Shown here piece by piece: positions 49,108-64,000 of a stretch of DNA of 64,000 bases; positions within the stretch are counted from its first letter, which is position 1; each line of letters starts with the position of its first letter. The stretch spans positions 14,656,963-14,720,962 of the forward strand of contig NC_063057.1 in the NCBI RefSeq assembly GCF_018812025.1. The letters run 5' to 3'. Made by a program: the position numbers and the translations under genes. This stretch comes from Megalobrama amblycephala. Lineage: Eukaryota > Chordata > Actinopteri > Cypriniformes > Xenocyprididae. The notes below the pieces were generated by a model that saw only the letters and a list, made by a program, of their open reading frames with translations, had not been told where the DNA came from and ran no database searches.

Positions 49108-50661
49108 CTCACAAACCTTTAGAAATCGTTTTTATCCGTCAACTGGAGTTCCAAATGCAAAAGAAAGGCCGAATTACAATTATGTGGTAAATGTAAAGAA
49201 CCTAAAACCATCTAAAGAGCCACTGAGACGCCAAGTTCTGGTTCTCTTTAGAGCCTGGAGGTCCTGGAGACACTTCGGCTCACTGTGAGCTGTTACTCGG
49301 TCTCTTCCTAACCTTTAATGAAGTCTAAAAAAATCTTCATGTGCACACTGATAGCGAGTCTGAAGTCCACAGGCATCAAGGTGAAATTTGGCCGCTGCGC
49401 GCGAACCTCTCTGACCTAGACGACACGTGCACACGCACCCATAGCCTACATACTACTATATTCATCTTTTGGTCTATCTAATAGCCTACTTAAGTAAAAC
49501 AAGTAGCATATTGCAATATATGATTATTTTTTTCTCACATAAGTCAAAAAAAAAAAAAAAAAAAAAAAAAAAATTCAGAGAAAAAGAGAAAAAAGTAAAT
49601 ACATAAGTGATGACGCACGTCTACTACGCGTTTAACTGCTGAACAATATTTGCTATTTAGTTTTGTGGAGAAAATGTGCTTTCCGGAGAGTCTTTGTTGG
49701 ATTAAATGGGATACAATAAAGTTCATGCACAGAACTGTGAATCAAGCTCTACATAATGTTAGTTTGTGGACTAGTGACAAATTAAAACCAAAATGCAGAT
49801 AGATTGATTGAGTGTCTAACTTTCACTGATGATCTGTACCATTTTACCTGAGAAACAGTTTAAAAGTAAAATACAGTCCCTAAGTGTGTTCAAAAGTATC
49901 ATTACCATTTAAATATGACATTTTCACTGTCAGTAATTTCAACAGATTTACATTTTGGGTGTTTGTAGCATCACAAAACAAGACCAACAACAACCTGAAA
50001 GCTGAGAGTAAAAAGCTTTTATCAGTGCTCCATCACAAATGTACTAAAAACCATCAGACTTCTGCATAATTCATACTCACATGTAAGATAATGTTGCCTA
50101 CTCATTATGCCAGGAACATTTTCTTCTAGTTATGATATCCAGGTATCACCTTATTACAATACTGAAGGCAAGATGACAATGAAAGTTTACTATATTTTCC
50201 CCACAAACATGCAGTGAAATTGACCATGATTGTGCACCATTATGGTGGCTCCATTCATGTTTTCCTGCAACAAGACCCTTATTTTACTTTCATATCATAT
50301 TTTTCTCTGGCACAGAATGAGAGAAAACAAATTAAAATGTGTGATTTGTATAAAAACACATATAATGTGCTTTTGGTGGGTTTCGCAGCAAAACTTCAGC
50401 AGCTATTTGAATAATCGCAGTGGACAATTTACCATGGATTTCCAAGAAAGAAAAAAAAAAATGATATAATTTTAACAGTTAAATGCTCTAATAGGGATGA
50501 GGCAGGGAGGTCCTACTTTCCAAACACAGTCATACATGTAAAATAAGGTCAGAGGATGTCACCAGCAAAGCTTTATATTGAAGGAGGACAGCAGAGCATT
50601 GGTTTGTTCACTGAAGAGAGAAAGGCTCAGCAGTGCTCCATAAGCTTTACAATTCAGCAGT
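49108..50661. other. gys2-kiss2 divergent intergenic region
   Basis: gys2 reads left and kiss2 reads right from this 1.55-kb stretch, so it must hold both promoters and any kiss2 5' UTR. A poly-A/T run of about 29 bases lies at 49546-49573. No clear TATA box was identified for gys2; TTTATATT near 50571 is a weak candidate for kiss2. No repeat family recognised. Confidence 0.55.
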
Positions 50662-51118
50662 ATGAACATCAAGGCACTGATTCTCTTCCTGTCAGCAATG
50701 ATCTGTCAGTCCACAGCTATGAGAGCACCATTCACTGACATGGATACACCTGAGCCCATTCCAGGTAAGTTGATGTATTGCAATCAAAATACATGATTAA
50801 TGCTTGTAAAAGAGTGTACTGAAAATGATATCTTACTTTACAGACTCCAAGCAGCACTATCTCTCAATGGAGCGGAGGCAATTTGACGAGCCCAACGCTT
50901 CGGACGACGCAAGCCTTTGCTTTTTCATCCAAGAAAAAGATGAATCGAGTAAAATTTCCTGCAAACATCGATTAACACGCAGCAAATTCAACTACAATCC
51001 GTTTGGGCTGCGCTTTGGGAAGCGAAATCAAGCGACAACTACGGACTCTGACGGACCCAAACAAAAGCACCTGCTGCCAATGATGTTTTACCTGAGAAAA
51101 CAATTAGAAACTTCGTGA
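50662..51118 (+). CDS. kiss2: Kisspeptin-2 precursor
   Basis: Secreted precursor of the main hypothalamic kisspeptin of many teleosts, acting on Kiss1r/GPR54-type receptors upstream of GnRH. Two exons, 50662-50764 and 50844-51118, join in phase 1 to 125 residues, the length I recall for zebrafish kiss2. A signal peptide covers residues 1-19 (ALILFLSAMICQSTA). The core decapeptide FNYNPFGLRF is at residues 83-92, preceded by a basic RSK context and followed by GKR for amidation and cleavage. The rest of the precursor (MERRQF.EP.ASDDASLCFF, IQEKDE, HLLPMM.YLRKQLETS) also matches cyprinid Kiss2. It lies between gys2 and ldhb; this position is empty in human. Convergent with ldhb. Confidence 0.97.
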
Positions 51119-51271
51119 AAGTCACTCTTCAGCAGATGGAAGGATGTGGTTTGCTTGGTTGAAAACTGTGGGTAATTATTTCAGGCACGCTTTGCCTGTT
51201 ATTATGCTTTTTTATTTCTTAATCATGGGATTTTATGGCGCACTTGTTTCATTGAGTTATTGTATTTGTGC

Positions 51272-51277
51272 AATAAA
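51272..51277 (+). terminator. kiss2 polyadenylation signal (AATAAA)
   Basis: AATAAA about 155 bases after the kiss2 stop, followed by a T/GT-rich stretch, giving a short 3' UTR. Confidence 0.75.
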
Positions 51278-51746
51278 CGTTTTATATTGTTTGATGGCTT
51301 TTGAATTATAATTGTGGAAGCAGACAAGACGTTAATACAAAAGGTTAAGGGGTTTTAAAAATATTATTTTCAGTAAGGGGTTTCAAAGTTAGAGAGTAAC
51401 CTACTCGCCTTGACCGTAAACAATAGGCTAGGTAAAGTCTGTTCTAGCACTTTTGTTCATTTTAGGATAAAACATTGGCAAAATACTGTAATTTTAACAT
51501 TTAAGTGTCACAAAAACTTGTCTTTAAAAACGTTTAGCTGAAAAACAAAACATATGAGTTACGCGAGATGAAAACTAGCTGTCCATTTTTAAAGTCAGTG
51601 TTATAATTTGGACACTTTTTGAAAGTTTATCAAGTAATACAGCTTGTTATTTAAATATAAAAAGGTTTTTACCACAAGGAGGTGTTAAATACTTGCATCC
51701 GTAAGATCACAAAAACAGCCCAGACAGATTTGAACCATTTCATTAA

Positions 51747-51752
51747 TTTATT
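51747..51752 (-). terminator. ldhb polyadenylation signal (AATAAA on minus strand)
   Basis: TTTATT on the plus strand, so AATAAA on the minus strand, about 420 bases past the ldhb stop. It leaves about 470 bases between the ends of the convergent kiss2 and ldhb transcripts. Confidence 0.6.
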
Positions 51753-52172
51753 AACTTCATCTTACACACACTCACCAATATGACCAACACTTACAAAATC
51801 ATTCAGAATGAATCCATTTGTTTCTACCTCACTTCAGCCCCTTCTCCTCTTGACTTAAACAGCGACAGAAAGTTCCCTAATGATCTCACTAAATTATGTC
51901 CAGACAAGAGAGGTGTTTGTTCTTTCTTCATTGCCTACACAGTGACTTAACAAGTGCAAAGATGTTCCCCTTTGATCGTTCTCTTTAGAAGAAAAATTTC
52001 ACATTTTAGATTATTATGCCTACATTAACCACCATGGAAAAATACATCAAAGCAAGCATATCCAAAAGAAAGTGAGAAGAAAGGACCGATACAGAGTTGG
52101 AGAGAGAGAGAGTGTGTAAAGATACTGAGGGAGTGTGAAAAGCGAAGGAGTGTGTGGCATCCTGTGGTGGCT

Positions 52173-55416
<3,244 letters not shown>

Positions 55417-55544
55417 GATCCCGCTGGAAGAACAGGACAGATCATGTTTACAATGCAAACTATTAAGAGTGTACCATCTCTAAACCATAAATAATAGAAA
55501 TGAAAGTAAAAAAAAAGTTAACTCAGGGAGCTGCTGTGTATATG

Positions 55545-56204
55545 TTAAAGGAACACTCCACTTTTTTGAAAATAGGCTCATTTTCCAACTCCCCTAAAGT
55601 TAAACAGTTGAGTTTTACCATTTTTTTAATCTATTCAGTCGATCTCTGGATCTGGCGGTACCACTTTTAGCATAGCTTAGCATAGTTCATTGAATCTGAT
55701 GAGACCGTTAGCATCTCGCTCAAAAATGACCAAAGAGTTTTGATATTTTTCCTATTTTCCTCTTCTGTAGTTACATTGTGTACTAAGACCGACGGAAAAT
55801 GAAAAGTTGTGATTTTCTAGGCCGATATGGCTAGGAACTATACTCTCATTCTGGCGTAATAATCAAGGAACTTAGCTGCCGTACCATGGGTGCAGCAGGA
55901 GCAATGATATTACATCCTTTCATTTTCCGTCAGTCTTAGTACACGATGTAACTACAGAAGAGTCAAGTTTTAAATAGGAAAAATATCAAAACTCTTTGGT
56001 CATTTTTGAGCAAGATGCTAACGGTCTAATCAGATTCAATGAACTATGCTAAGCTATGCTAAAAGTGGTACCGCCAGACCCAATAATCGGCTGAATGGAT
56101 TCGAAAATGGTAAAAACTCAACTGTTTAACTCTAGGGGAGTTGGAAAATGAGCCCATTTTCAAAAAAAAAAAAAAAAAAAAAAAAAAGTGGAGTGTTCCT
56201 TTAA
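55545..56204. mobile_element. TTAA-flanked palindromic MITE (AGGAACACTCCACTTTTTTG termini)
   Basis: TTAA-AGGAACACTCCACTTTTTTG at the left and the complement ...AAGTGGAGTGTTCCT-TTAA at the right. The arms repeat TTTTCCAACTCCCCTA, GGCGGTACCACTTTTAGCAT and CCAAAGAGTTTTGATATTTT with their complements. About 660 bp. Sits in the presumed 5' UTR intron of ldhb. Confidence 0.88.
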
Positions 56205-57814
56205 CTGGATTTAAGTTTCAGTTAAGTTCGACATGGTCAGGCATCAAAGCTGGGTCAAGGTAACAAGGTCACCCTCACTGCGTAAACCACTACTCCATAC
56301 TGAGCAAATTACCCATTTCCAGCAGAGGCCCATTCGATAATAAAATTAGCCACTAGAGCCAAGTCACTCTGCCCCCATTTGCTAAATCTAGAAAACTGAA
56401 GGAGTGTTTCTACACACTGCAAGATTAGGCAATGCATGTCCATTTTAGTCAATGGACAATTTGTCCAAGACAAACAAGAGAAAAACTAATTTATTACGGA
56501 TATAAACTAAAATTATTATTAATAATAGTTTGCCATGTCTAGGAAGCTTTTAGATGCATTATACAAATGAAACCATAATTTATTTTTTGGACAGAATTCC
56601 AGTCAATTAAGTTTATTACAGTTGGCTAGACAAACCTACAAGACACCACTTCACTGGCTTATGAGCATGCAAACTCTGACACACACTGACACAGAGCTCA
56701 ATTGTGACACTAATCCTCAATGGGCTCATGAGGATTATGTTAGACGTTAGATATTATCATCTAGATAATGTTAGATACTGCCATCATAAAAGGTCTAACT
56801 GCACTTCTTCAAGGGTCATAGCCAGCATCACACAGCCTTTATCTCCAAGCCTTATCTTGCAATGCTGCTGCTACTTAACATAACTATCATTTAATGAGCT
56901 GATATTGGTGTGAAACACTCAATGAATTTCATGAAGCCTACACAGTACTAAAGAGTACTCTATGCTAAACCACATTCATCAAAATAAAGGGCTTGAAAAT
57001 GTAATGTAAAAACTGACAAACCAAATCAGGTGTTTACAAAAGGTTTGACTCTTGGTGGATAGCTAAGCTATGTGTGAAACAGTAAGCTACGTGGTACGCT
57101 AATGAATAAATCAATTAAATGAACTAAAATGATGTGAAAATTGGCCTTTGTTTATTCATTCACACATTATTTAAAGCGAAAATAAAAATCATGTATAATA
57201 ATTTGAATTATTTACTCGTTAAATACATAGCTTGTTGCTATTCTGTACACATTAGAAAATTTGAATTGTTCTAAAAATAGAAGAAAAAAAAAGTATTTCA
57301 ACTTAATTCAGCGCTCATAAAACATTATATTTAAAAAAAAACTATAATGACGCAACCGTCCTTACGACGTCCTTGACGATTCGGATGCAGCAACTGCATC
57401 TGAAAACAAACAGTAAATTGTAAAATCATGATGTTAATCGATATACTCTTATTTTAACCGTCTCGAGTTAATCATACATTCGTAGTTTGGCCTCCCGCCA
57501 TCAGATCATTCTAAACAAGGCCAAATTCACGTTCAGCGTGCACCGGATTCCTCCATGTTCATTCGTGCACCACCCCACACACAAACGTCCTTGGCTGCTC
57601 ATCTAACAATTCAGGTTGGAAAGCAACAAAATACTTTAAAAACTTTAAATGTGTCGCAATCATCGCCGCAGATTTATTCACCCCTCTCTTCAATGTCAAC
57701 GACACTGGCTACATCGCACCATGTCGACGGTGCTCGTTTAACATAATGCTAATCGAGAGAATTTATTTAGATGATGCATATGCGAAGCAATAAAACAGCC
57801 ATTCAAACCATATA

Positions 57815-57990
57815 CATACATTTGTTGCAGGAATGTTAAATAAGTATCCTTGACTGCAGGAGGAAGGGCAGTGCGAGCCGCTGAACACCGGTGAGAGTGA
57901 GCGAGCGTGCGTGCGTGGTCGCGTGACTCGTGGAGGAGCAGAATTTGAGCGTGCGGCGCTACGCAGACAGCGTATGACCTACTGGTGCAA
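57815..57990 (-). promoter_or_regulatory. ldhb: Probable ldhb promoter and noncoding first exon
   Basis: The only CpG- and GC-rich patch upstream of ldhb (57880-57965, with several GCG/CGTG motifs). On the minus strand a plausible donor (caaat|gtatgt, near 57820) follows it, which would join to the acceptor just before the start codon at 55416. Inferred from composition and splice signals. Confidence 0.4.
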
Positions 57991-60900
57991 GTGCATGCGA
58001 TGCCCTTATTGATATGAGGAATATGAGAACGACAGACCGGCCCACTTTCCCCTTGGAGGACTATGTCAAGGATTTAATTGTTATCATAAAAATACTTCCT
58101 CTTCACTGACCTTGCACCTTAATGGGATTTGTATTAATGCAATATTTGTCAATAATGCCCTATTAAAGTCGTATATCCCAATCATCACTATGCAAAGTTA
58201 AATATTAAAATTAAAACATTGAATTTATTAGCTTTCATTAGATTATATGATATGTTAGTTGCCCAAATGGAGTAGTTGGACTGCATGGTGGGGTTGTGTG
58301 TGTTATGCAACCCTGACCTGCAAACTGCCTAGTAAACACATCCAGATGCGGTAACCTAATGAGTAAGGCTTGTTTTAACTAATACATTAAATTTGAAAAA
58401 ATCAAGAAAACTTGCTTGGCTACTTCCCTCAATTTAGACATGTTTGTGCTTGGCACCTCAGCAACAAGCAACACCCTTCTTTTCATGATCAAACAATACT
58501 TTCTTAAATCCTAAATATGGGGACCAATGAGACCTCTGATCCTCCCACTGGCTCGTCCAATAAGAGCATGTCTGTGACATCAGAGCAGCATTGAGGGCAC
58601 TGTCACTATTTGCTTTGTCTGCATGCATCAAATAAGGAAATAGAGAGATGAAATATAAATAAATGGATGAAGATGAAGAAAGAAACAGAAGAAAAGAGCA
58701 AGAGAGAAGAAGAGCTGTGCATGTGTGTGTTAGGGGGGATTATGGGACACCTTGCTGTTAGTGATGGGTTGTGTAATAGGCTGCGTGTATTACATAACCA
58801 TCTGTGCCCCTCTAGGTCGTGCCATCCTGATGGCCACTATAATGGAGGCACTATAGATAGTTCCTGGAAATTTTAAATTTTCATTATTTACTCACCCTCA
58901 TTTTCATGTTTACTGTTTCTTTAATGCACACAAGCCCTTATCAAGCTGCCAAAGAACACTTAACCATGCTTAACTCGCATGCTCAATCCTGCTAAATTTA
59001 GACTTTTCTTAGTCTAAAAATGGCATTTTGTAAATATTGAAGTACAAATACAACCTGTTATGCCTCATGTCATTGAAATTAGTTATCAGATGCCAGTTGA
59101 GAAATTTTAGTTAAATATTTATCTATTACCATGGCTGTCTAAAAACTGAAGTAGCTGTATATATCATAGGTTTTATAGTTTGCCTCATATATTCCCACCA
59201 ATCAGTGAGCACAAATCTACCGCCCATCAAACCAGTGGCCAATCACTGGCCTGAAAAAGGCAGCTGTTCTTCATTAGGGAAATGAGAGCATCTGGAACAT
59301 GGGAAATGTACAGGATTTCATCCATAGTAAGCTCTGACTATGAGTCAGCAAAACAGTTATTAGTATATGAAACATTTTAGTATGTTTTATATCAGTTATA
59401 TGTACTGAATATGCATTATTATTATTAATTAAACTAATAATGAATGTAATTCAATGTTGAGCATCTTTATTCTGCTTCTAGGCTCTTCAATCCCTCTCAT
59501 GGAATTTTACAGAGGCTGCCAAACCTTTGGTTATTAATGAACCCATGTGACCCGGCGAGTGGACTGCATGCTATTTCAGACTGACCTTTATGAGACAAGG
59601 GTTGCAACAATAGAGAGAGACAGACACATTAGCACACACACGCATACCCAAAAACATAGAGTATGGTATTTGCCCACACTATTCTCACTTCAGGTTATGA
59701 CCTCTTCTTTTTCTGCCGAAATGTTCTTCCTTTATTACCCAACTTGTATGAAAACAGTACCAAATCTTTATTTTTTGTCAAATATGAAACCATAACTAAA
59801 GGAAAAGCAAAGCAAATTTTCAGTACTGCCTAAGTATGTACTGAATGTCCTTTCAGTTATTTTCCCTTTTGAATTTTTTTTAGAGTTAAAACAATTTTGA
59901 GGTGATAATTGGTTAGAAATTTTCCACATGCATAAATATTGCAGATTATGCAATATGATACAGCATATTTATCAGAGATTTTAACAAAACATGATTTCTA
60001 ACCAGTGCTTTTTTAGTATCATTGAAATATTTTAAATGAGTTTTTACCTTTATATTTTCCATTTTAATTTTAGCTAAAGTTGGTCATTTTGATTAGTTTT
60101 TTAAATATGTCTATACAGTTTTTATTATTTTTATTTCACTTTCAGTTATTTTAGTACATCAAGTTAAACTAAATGAAAATCAGAAATGTCTTTATTACAG
60201 TTTCAACTCAACAAAAAGTTTTTTTTTTCTGACAGTCTAATTAAAAGTTTCATCCAAATGCTGCTGCTTTTTAACTTTTCACAACATAAACTCAAATCTA
60301 CAGTCAAATTTAATTGGTGTAATTCTATTGCACATGATCACATGAGCTTCACAAACAGCTGCTTTAACATTTAACACTATGCTCATGTGCTCACCAAAGG
60401 GCTAAAAATAGTCAGCTAGACTAACAGTATTTTGCATTCATGTGGGTTTTGATTGATTTATTCATTCATTCCGGTTTGTATGATTTTTAAAACTAAACTT
60501 CATTTATATACCAAAAGCACAGTGAAATCATGTGCTTTTAACACACTTTTGATGGCTTGATGCTGTAATACTAACTAGGGAGGTGAAGGTGCATGTGGAG
60601 CCATTACAGAGTGAATGCATTTGTGGCAAAAAGGTTACAGTGAAATGCAGCTCAGCACCTCGTGACCTTTGACCCTCAGCATCAGCGGCTTAGGAAGCAA
60701 ATCAGAGAGCATTTATTTCTCAGAATTCATCTTCACAGTGCTACCACTGCAAACCACATTAACAAGACAAACCAAATGGGATATAATGACGACAATGGAG
60801 CACACAGACATGAGAACATGAGAACACAAGAACACGCGCAGTCCTTCCCTCTCAAAAACTCATACACTCTTACAAAGATGCCCAAATGCAGGCACACTCT

Positions 60901-61414
60901 GTGCAGTGAATGACCCCTCTCTGCTTGGTGTTCCTGATAGGATTTCTCTTTGAGAGCTCAAAACAGGCTGTATTGAGGTCACAGGTCACCGTTTTCCTGT
61001 TGCTTACATCAAGCTAATGACAATAGGAAAGAGAACGTTCATTGTGACATCAAAATGGACTGTATTAGTTCATCACTCATGCTGTCCACTCAAAGCAATC
61101 GAGACACTGGATACCACATCACTGAAATGCTATAAAACATTCATAAATGAAACTAATTAAAGGTGCATTCAAATGATATTCCTGAGCAGTAGTTTCCATC
61201 TTCGCCTTTTGTTAGCCAAACCAGTATGACCTAAAAATGTTTACTTCAAGTAATGCTTACCTTTCAGTAAATATGAATTTATTTATGTATTTGATTTTTT
61301 TTTAAATTAATTTACATTTTCCCAGTTTCCCCTAAAGTTAGCTTTTTTAAAAAATATATATATTTTCAGTTTTCGTTTTAATTTCAGTTTATATTTTAGT
61401 CATTTTATGCTCTT

Positions 61415-61415
<1 letters not shown>

Positions 61416-61450
<35 letters not shown>
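61416..61450. repeat. (TA)n microsatellite
   Basis: About 17 TA units inside a T-rich stretch. Confidence 0.9.
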
Positions 61451-61457
<7 letters not shown>

Positions 61458-61640
61458 CATTTAAGTTTTTCATTTATATTTTATTTCAGCTTTTTTTCAA
61501 TTAACAAAAATGATTTTTAATAGTTTTAGTTAATGAACAACAACACCGTCTGAAAACTTGTTCAATTGTATAATAAATGAGCTTTAATAAAAGTAGGCTA
61601 TCTTTTGTATAAAATAATTTATATATTTATATATATAATT

Positions 61641-62580
61641 TATACAACAGTTCTTTCTGGTTCTTGAATCTGATTGGCTGAGAGCCGTGCGATATTCTAG
61701 TGATAACAGCACTCCTTTTCACCGTTTGTATTTGAAGCGACTGTCATGGAGGCCGAGCAAATCCACTGTATTTTTTTTTAATTTTTTATAAATACTACCA
61801 AAGTCCCTTTAAGACAAGTCATTTCACTCGGCGGCCATCTTTGAAACGCCTCTCGGGCATCCTGGGCATCATGCCCTATCTCTTTGAATGGGGATCAAAT
61901 TCTCCAAAACTGTTCGCCAACCTTACAATTACATTTCATATTTGAAATCACCAATGAAATCTGACAACAGCTGTCTTATAAATATTTTATCCAAACGCTC
62001 GAATCATGACAAAAAACTCTATTTTTCAGGCTGGATCAAGCTAATGCGCATGCGCAGACCTAACTGCGCGTCTCTTCTGCCATGTTTCAGAGGCGCGCGT
62101 CTGACTGTTTCTATAGAAACCGGCGCTTCTAACGGCTGATGCAGTGACGCGATGACTTTACCAGTCGGCGATTGGCAATTATTTAGAAGGCGGGACTTAT
62201 TCCGTCATATTGCGCATTACACTTTCTCCCATTCAAAACAATACGAGAGACAGATCTTGTGTTATTCTATAGTCTTTGATACTACACTTGTTGTACCACG
62301 AACTGTAGTTTTAAGAGTTTTTTTTAGGCAAGAATGTAGTTGTTTAGACCTGAAATATGTGACTTATATTTATTCATAGTGCCTATTTTACAATTTGTTT
62401 AGATGTTTTCGGAGATGCGCGCTCCAGGCCATCAGCAGCCGTTCAGTGCTCGTGTACCCGCCGAGAACAGCTTCATCTCAGCCAGTGCTTCAGGGATTTG
62501 CCACCGGCTCTTATAGAAATAATACACTCCTTTGTTATTTCTTATTTATTTACACACTCGTGCCATCAAACTGTTGTATA
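61641..62580. mobile_element. Non-autonomous element with TATACAACAGTT inverted termini
   Basis: Left end TATACAACAGTTCTTTCTGG; right end AAACTGTTGTATA. The interior contains GATTGGCTGAGAGCCGTGCG and several GC-richer blocks (about 61830-62170). No transposase recognised. About 940 bp. Confidence 0.65.
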
Positions 62581-63034
62581 AACGCAATATCACACTCATA
62601 ACTGTGCGGTATGGCAGTATATTAGTTCACTGTGAATCACATCCATGCTGATATACAGCCATATCACATGGCTATGAGTGTGCTCATTTATTATACATAT
62701 GAAATATGTATACAAATATTACCTAGTATAAGGATACATGTTGTAGCCTAATTCTAGACGTAATGACAAAACACTTATTACATACAAATAACATAACGAA
62801 AATTCTCTTTCCAGAAGATAATTCGATGTTTTTTGTCTTTCCTTTAGTATTTAGTTACCTAATGAGAGCAAAAAGGTTTAAAAAAAACACACAGAACTCA
62901 AATAAAAATCAACAGATGTTTAGTTTGAGATTGATTTTACTCTAATATTCATACAGTGACACTGGAGAAACCCTTTGTCTTATGATCATTCAATAGTGCT
63001 TTCAGCGCTGATAAACACACCAGGAACTGTGGCA

Positions 63035-63040
63035 TTTATT
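63035..63040 (-). terminator. slc25a3 polyadenylation signal (AATAAA on minus strand)
   Basis: TTTATT on the plus strand, about 75 bases beyond the slc25a3 stop. A short 3' UTR is implied. Confidence 0.6.
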
Positions 63041-63112
63041 GCAAGTGGTGAATGTGAAAATAAATCTTTGTATTTGTGCAGTTACTCAGGATACAGTTGA
63101 TAAGGGAGGAGT

Positions 63113-63276
63113 CTAGTAGTCCAGGAGACCCATCTTCCTCTTAAGGGACTCGGGCATCTCAGGGGGTGGTGGACGGGGCAGACGGAAGTACACCTTCACT
63201 GAGTCATAGATGAACCACTGTAGGGCGGTCAGCGTACCAATCATAATGATTCGAGCAACAAGACCCTTCCACATAC
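63113..63276 (-). CDS. slc25a3: Mitochondrial phosphate carrier, last coding exon (partial)
   Basis: Inner-membrane carrier that brings phosphate with H+ into the matrix for ATP synthesis. Only the last coding exon is here: acceptor (cccacag on the minus strand) at 63277, TAG stop at 63113-63115. It encodes [20 protein letters not shown], then [20 protein letters not shown] and [13 protein letters not shown]. Human SLC25A3 ends [20 protein letters not shown]...PESLKKKLG, so the assignment is firm, although the a or b copy cannot be chosen. This covers the sixth transmembrane helix and the Pro-rich C-terminal tail. Upstream exons lie beyond 64000. Confidence 0.95.
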
Positions 63277-63554
63277 CTGTGGGAGAAAGAAAAGCTATAT
63301 GAACTCTTGATTTATACACAAATTATTACAAAATATTACTCTGCTGTGCTACCCCCTCTTACTTAAAATATGCAAATAATTAATGAACCGAGATAAAAGA
63401 GCAAAATGAATATGTGCACAAAATTGGTGATTATGGTTTTCTAATGAGATCCCTATGAAACTGATGTGATCTACTGGGAATAAATCCAGGAACAACAGCT
63501 GCCTCTTTTGGTAATGAAGAGTATTACATCCCTCTGCAACTTCAGTGTAATGGT

Positions 63555-64000
63555 GCTTAAAGGGTTTGGGTTCACCCAAAAATGAAAATTCTGTCATTTA
63601 TTACTTACCCTCATGCCGTTCCACACCCGTAAGACCTTCGTTAATCTTCAGAACACAAATTAAGATATTTTAGTTGAAATCCGATAGCTCCGTGAGGCCT
63701 CCATAGGGAGCAATGGACACTTCCTCACTCAAGATCCATAAAGGTACTAAAAACATATTTAAATCAGTTCATGTGAGTACAGTGGCTCAATATTAATATT
63801 ATAAAGCGACGAGAATATTTTTGGTGCTCCAAAAAATAATAATAATAATGACTTATTTAGTGATGGCCAATTTCAAAACACTGCTTCATGAAGCATCGGA
63901 GTAATAAATGAATCAGTGTGTCGAATCATGATTCAGATCGCGTGTCAAACTGCCAACGGCTGAAATCACGTGACTTTGGCGCTCCGAACAGCAGATTCGA
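63555..64000. repeat. GTTCACCC-family repeat running off the right edge
   Basis: Begins GGTTCACCCAAAAATGAAAA, then TTCTGTCATTTATTACTTAC and CCTCATGCCGTTCC, continuing through a longer interior (CTTCATGAAGCATCGGAGTA, GAATCATGATTCAGATCGCG) typical of a large cyprinid member of this family. The right end is outside the window. Lies in an slc25a3 intron. Confidence 0.7.

Larger units (their letters stand above)
56205..63034. other. ldhb upstream region and ldhb-slc25a3 interval
   Basis: Apart from the probable promoter patch near 57815-57990 and the repeats listed separately, I see no coding exon. 58860-58910 has a fragment of the GTTCACCC family ('tcattatttactcaccctcattttc'). 61416-61450 is a (TA)n tract. 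61641-62580 is a TIR-bounded element. The remainder (58000-61400) is unremarkable AT-rich sequence. Confidence 0.55.

Noticed and set aside
58667..58876. 69-codon ORF MKMKKETEEKSKREEEL...
   Set aside because: No splice context, no recognisable domain and low-complexity start; chance ORF in intergenic DNA.

Overview
This window is vertebrate genomic DNA from a teleost, very probably a cyprinid (carp, barb or minnow relative). It is AT-rich and split by GT-AG introns. It holds a kisspeptin-2 gene with the core peptide FNYNPFGLRF, and it is full of transposon families typical of cyprinids: IR/DR Tc1 elements, TTAA-flanked palindromic MITEs and hAT-like fold-backs. I reconstructed gene models exon by exon, using splice signals and remembered vertebrate orthologues. 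No database search was possible, so the species is not identified.

Layout, left to right. (1) 1-8902: 3' part of pkp2 (plakophilin-2, + strand), eight coding exons. (2) 13546-22493: tcp11l2 (+), nine coding exons, probable noncoding first exon near 9700-9795. (3) 22847-23732: stmp1 (+), a 48-residue mitochondrial microprotein in three tiny exons. (4) 25167-30764: golt1b (+), five exons, 138 residues. (5) 34052-35018: spx (spexin, +), five exons. (6) 49107-36543: gys2 (liver-type glycogen synthase, - strand), 16 exons, 701 residues. (7) 50662-51118: kiss2 (+), two exons. (8) 55416-52173: ldhb (L-lactate dehydrogenase B, -), seven coding exons, 334 residues. (9) 63276-63113: last coding exon of slc25a3 (mitochondrial phosphate carrier, -), running off the right edge.

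The golt1b-spx-gys2-ldhb block keeps the gene order I know from human 12p12. The fish window adds kiss2 between gys2 and ldhb. Two amidated neuropeptide genes, spx and kiss2, therefore flank gys2. gys2, ldhb and slc25a3 are all energy-metabolism genes, but nothing in the sequence shows joint regulation. spx/gys2 and kiss2/ldhb are convergent (tail-to-tail) pairs.

Much of the remaining DNA consists of transposon remnants. Two copies of one Tc1 family sit in introns of pkp2 and golt1b. The golt1b copy is nearly intact, with one in-frame stop. A different Tc1 family lies between golt1b and spx. At least five loci show one mobile element inserted into another. No tRNA, rRNA, CRISPR, prokaryotic or viral gene was recognised, and I found no wholly new gene system.
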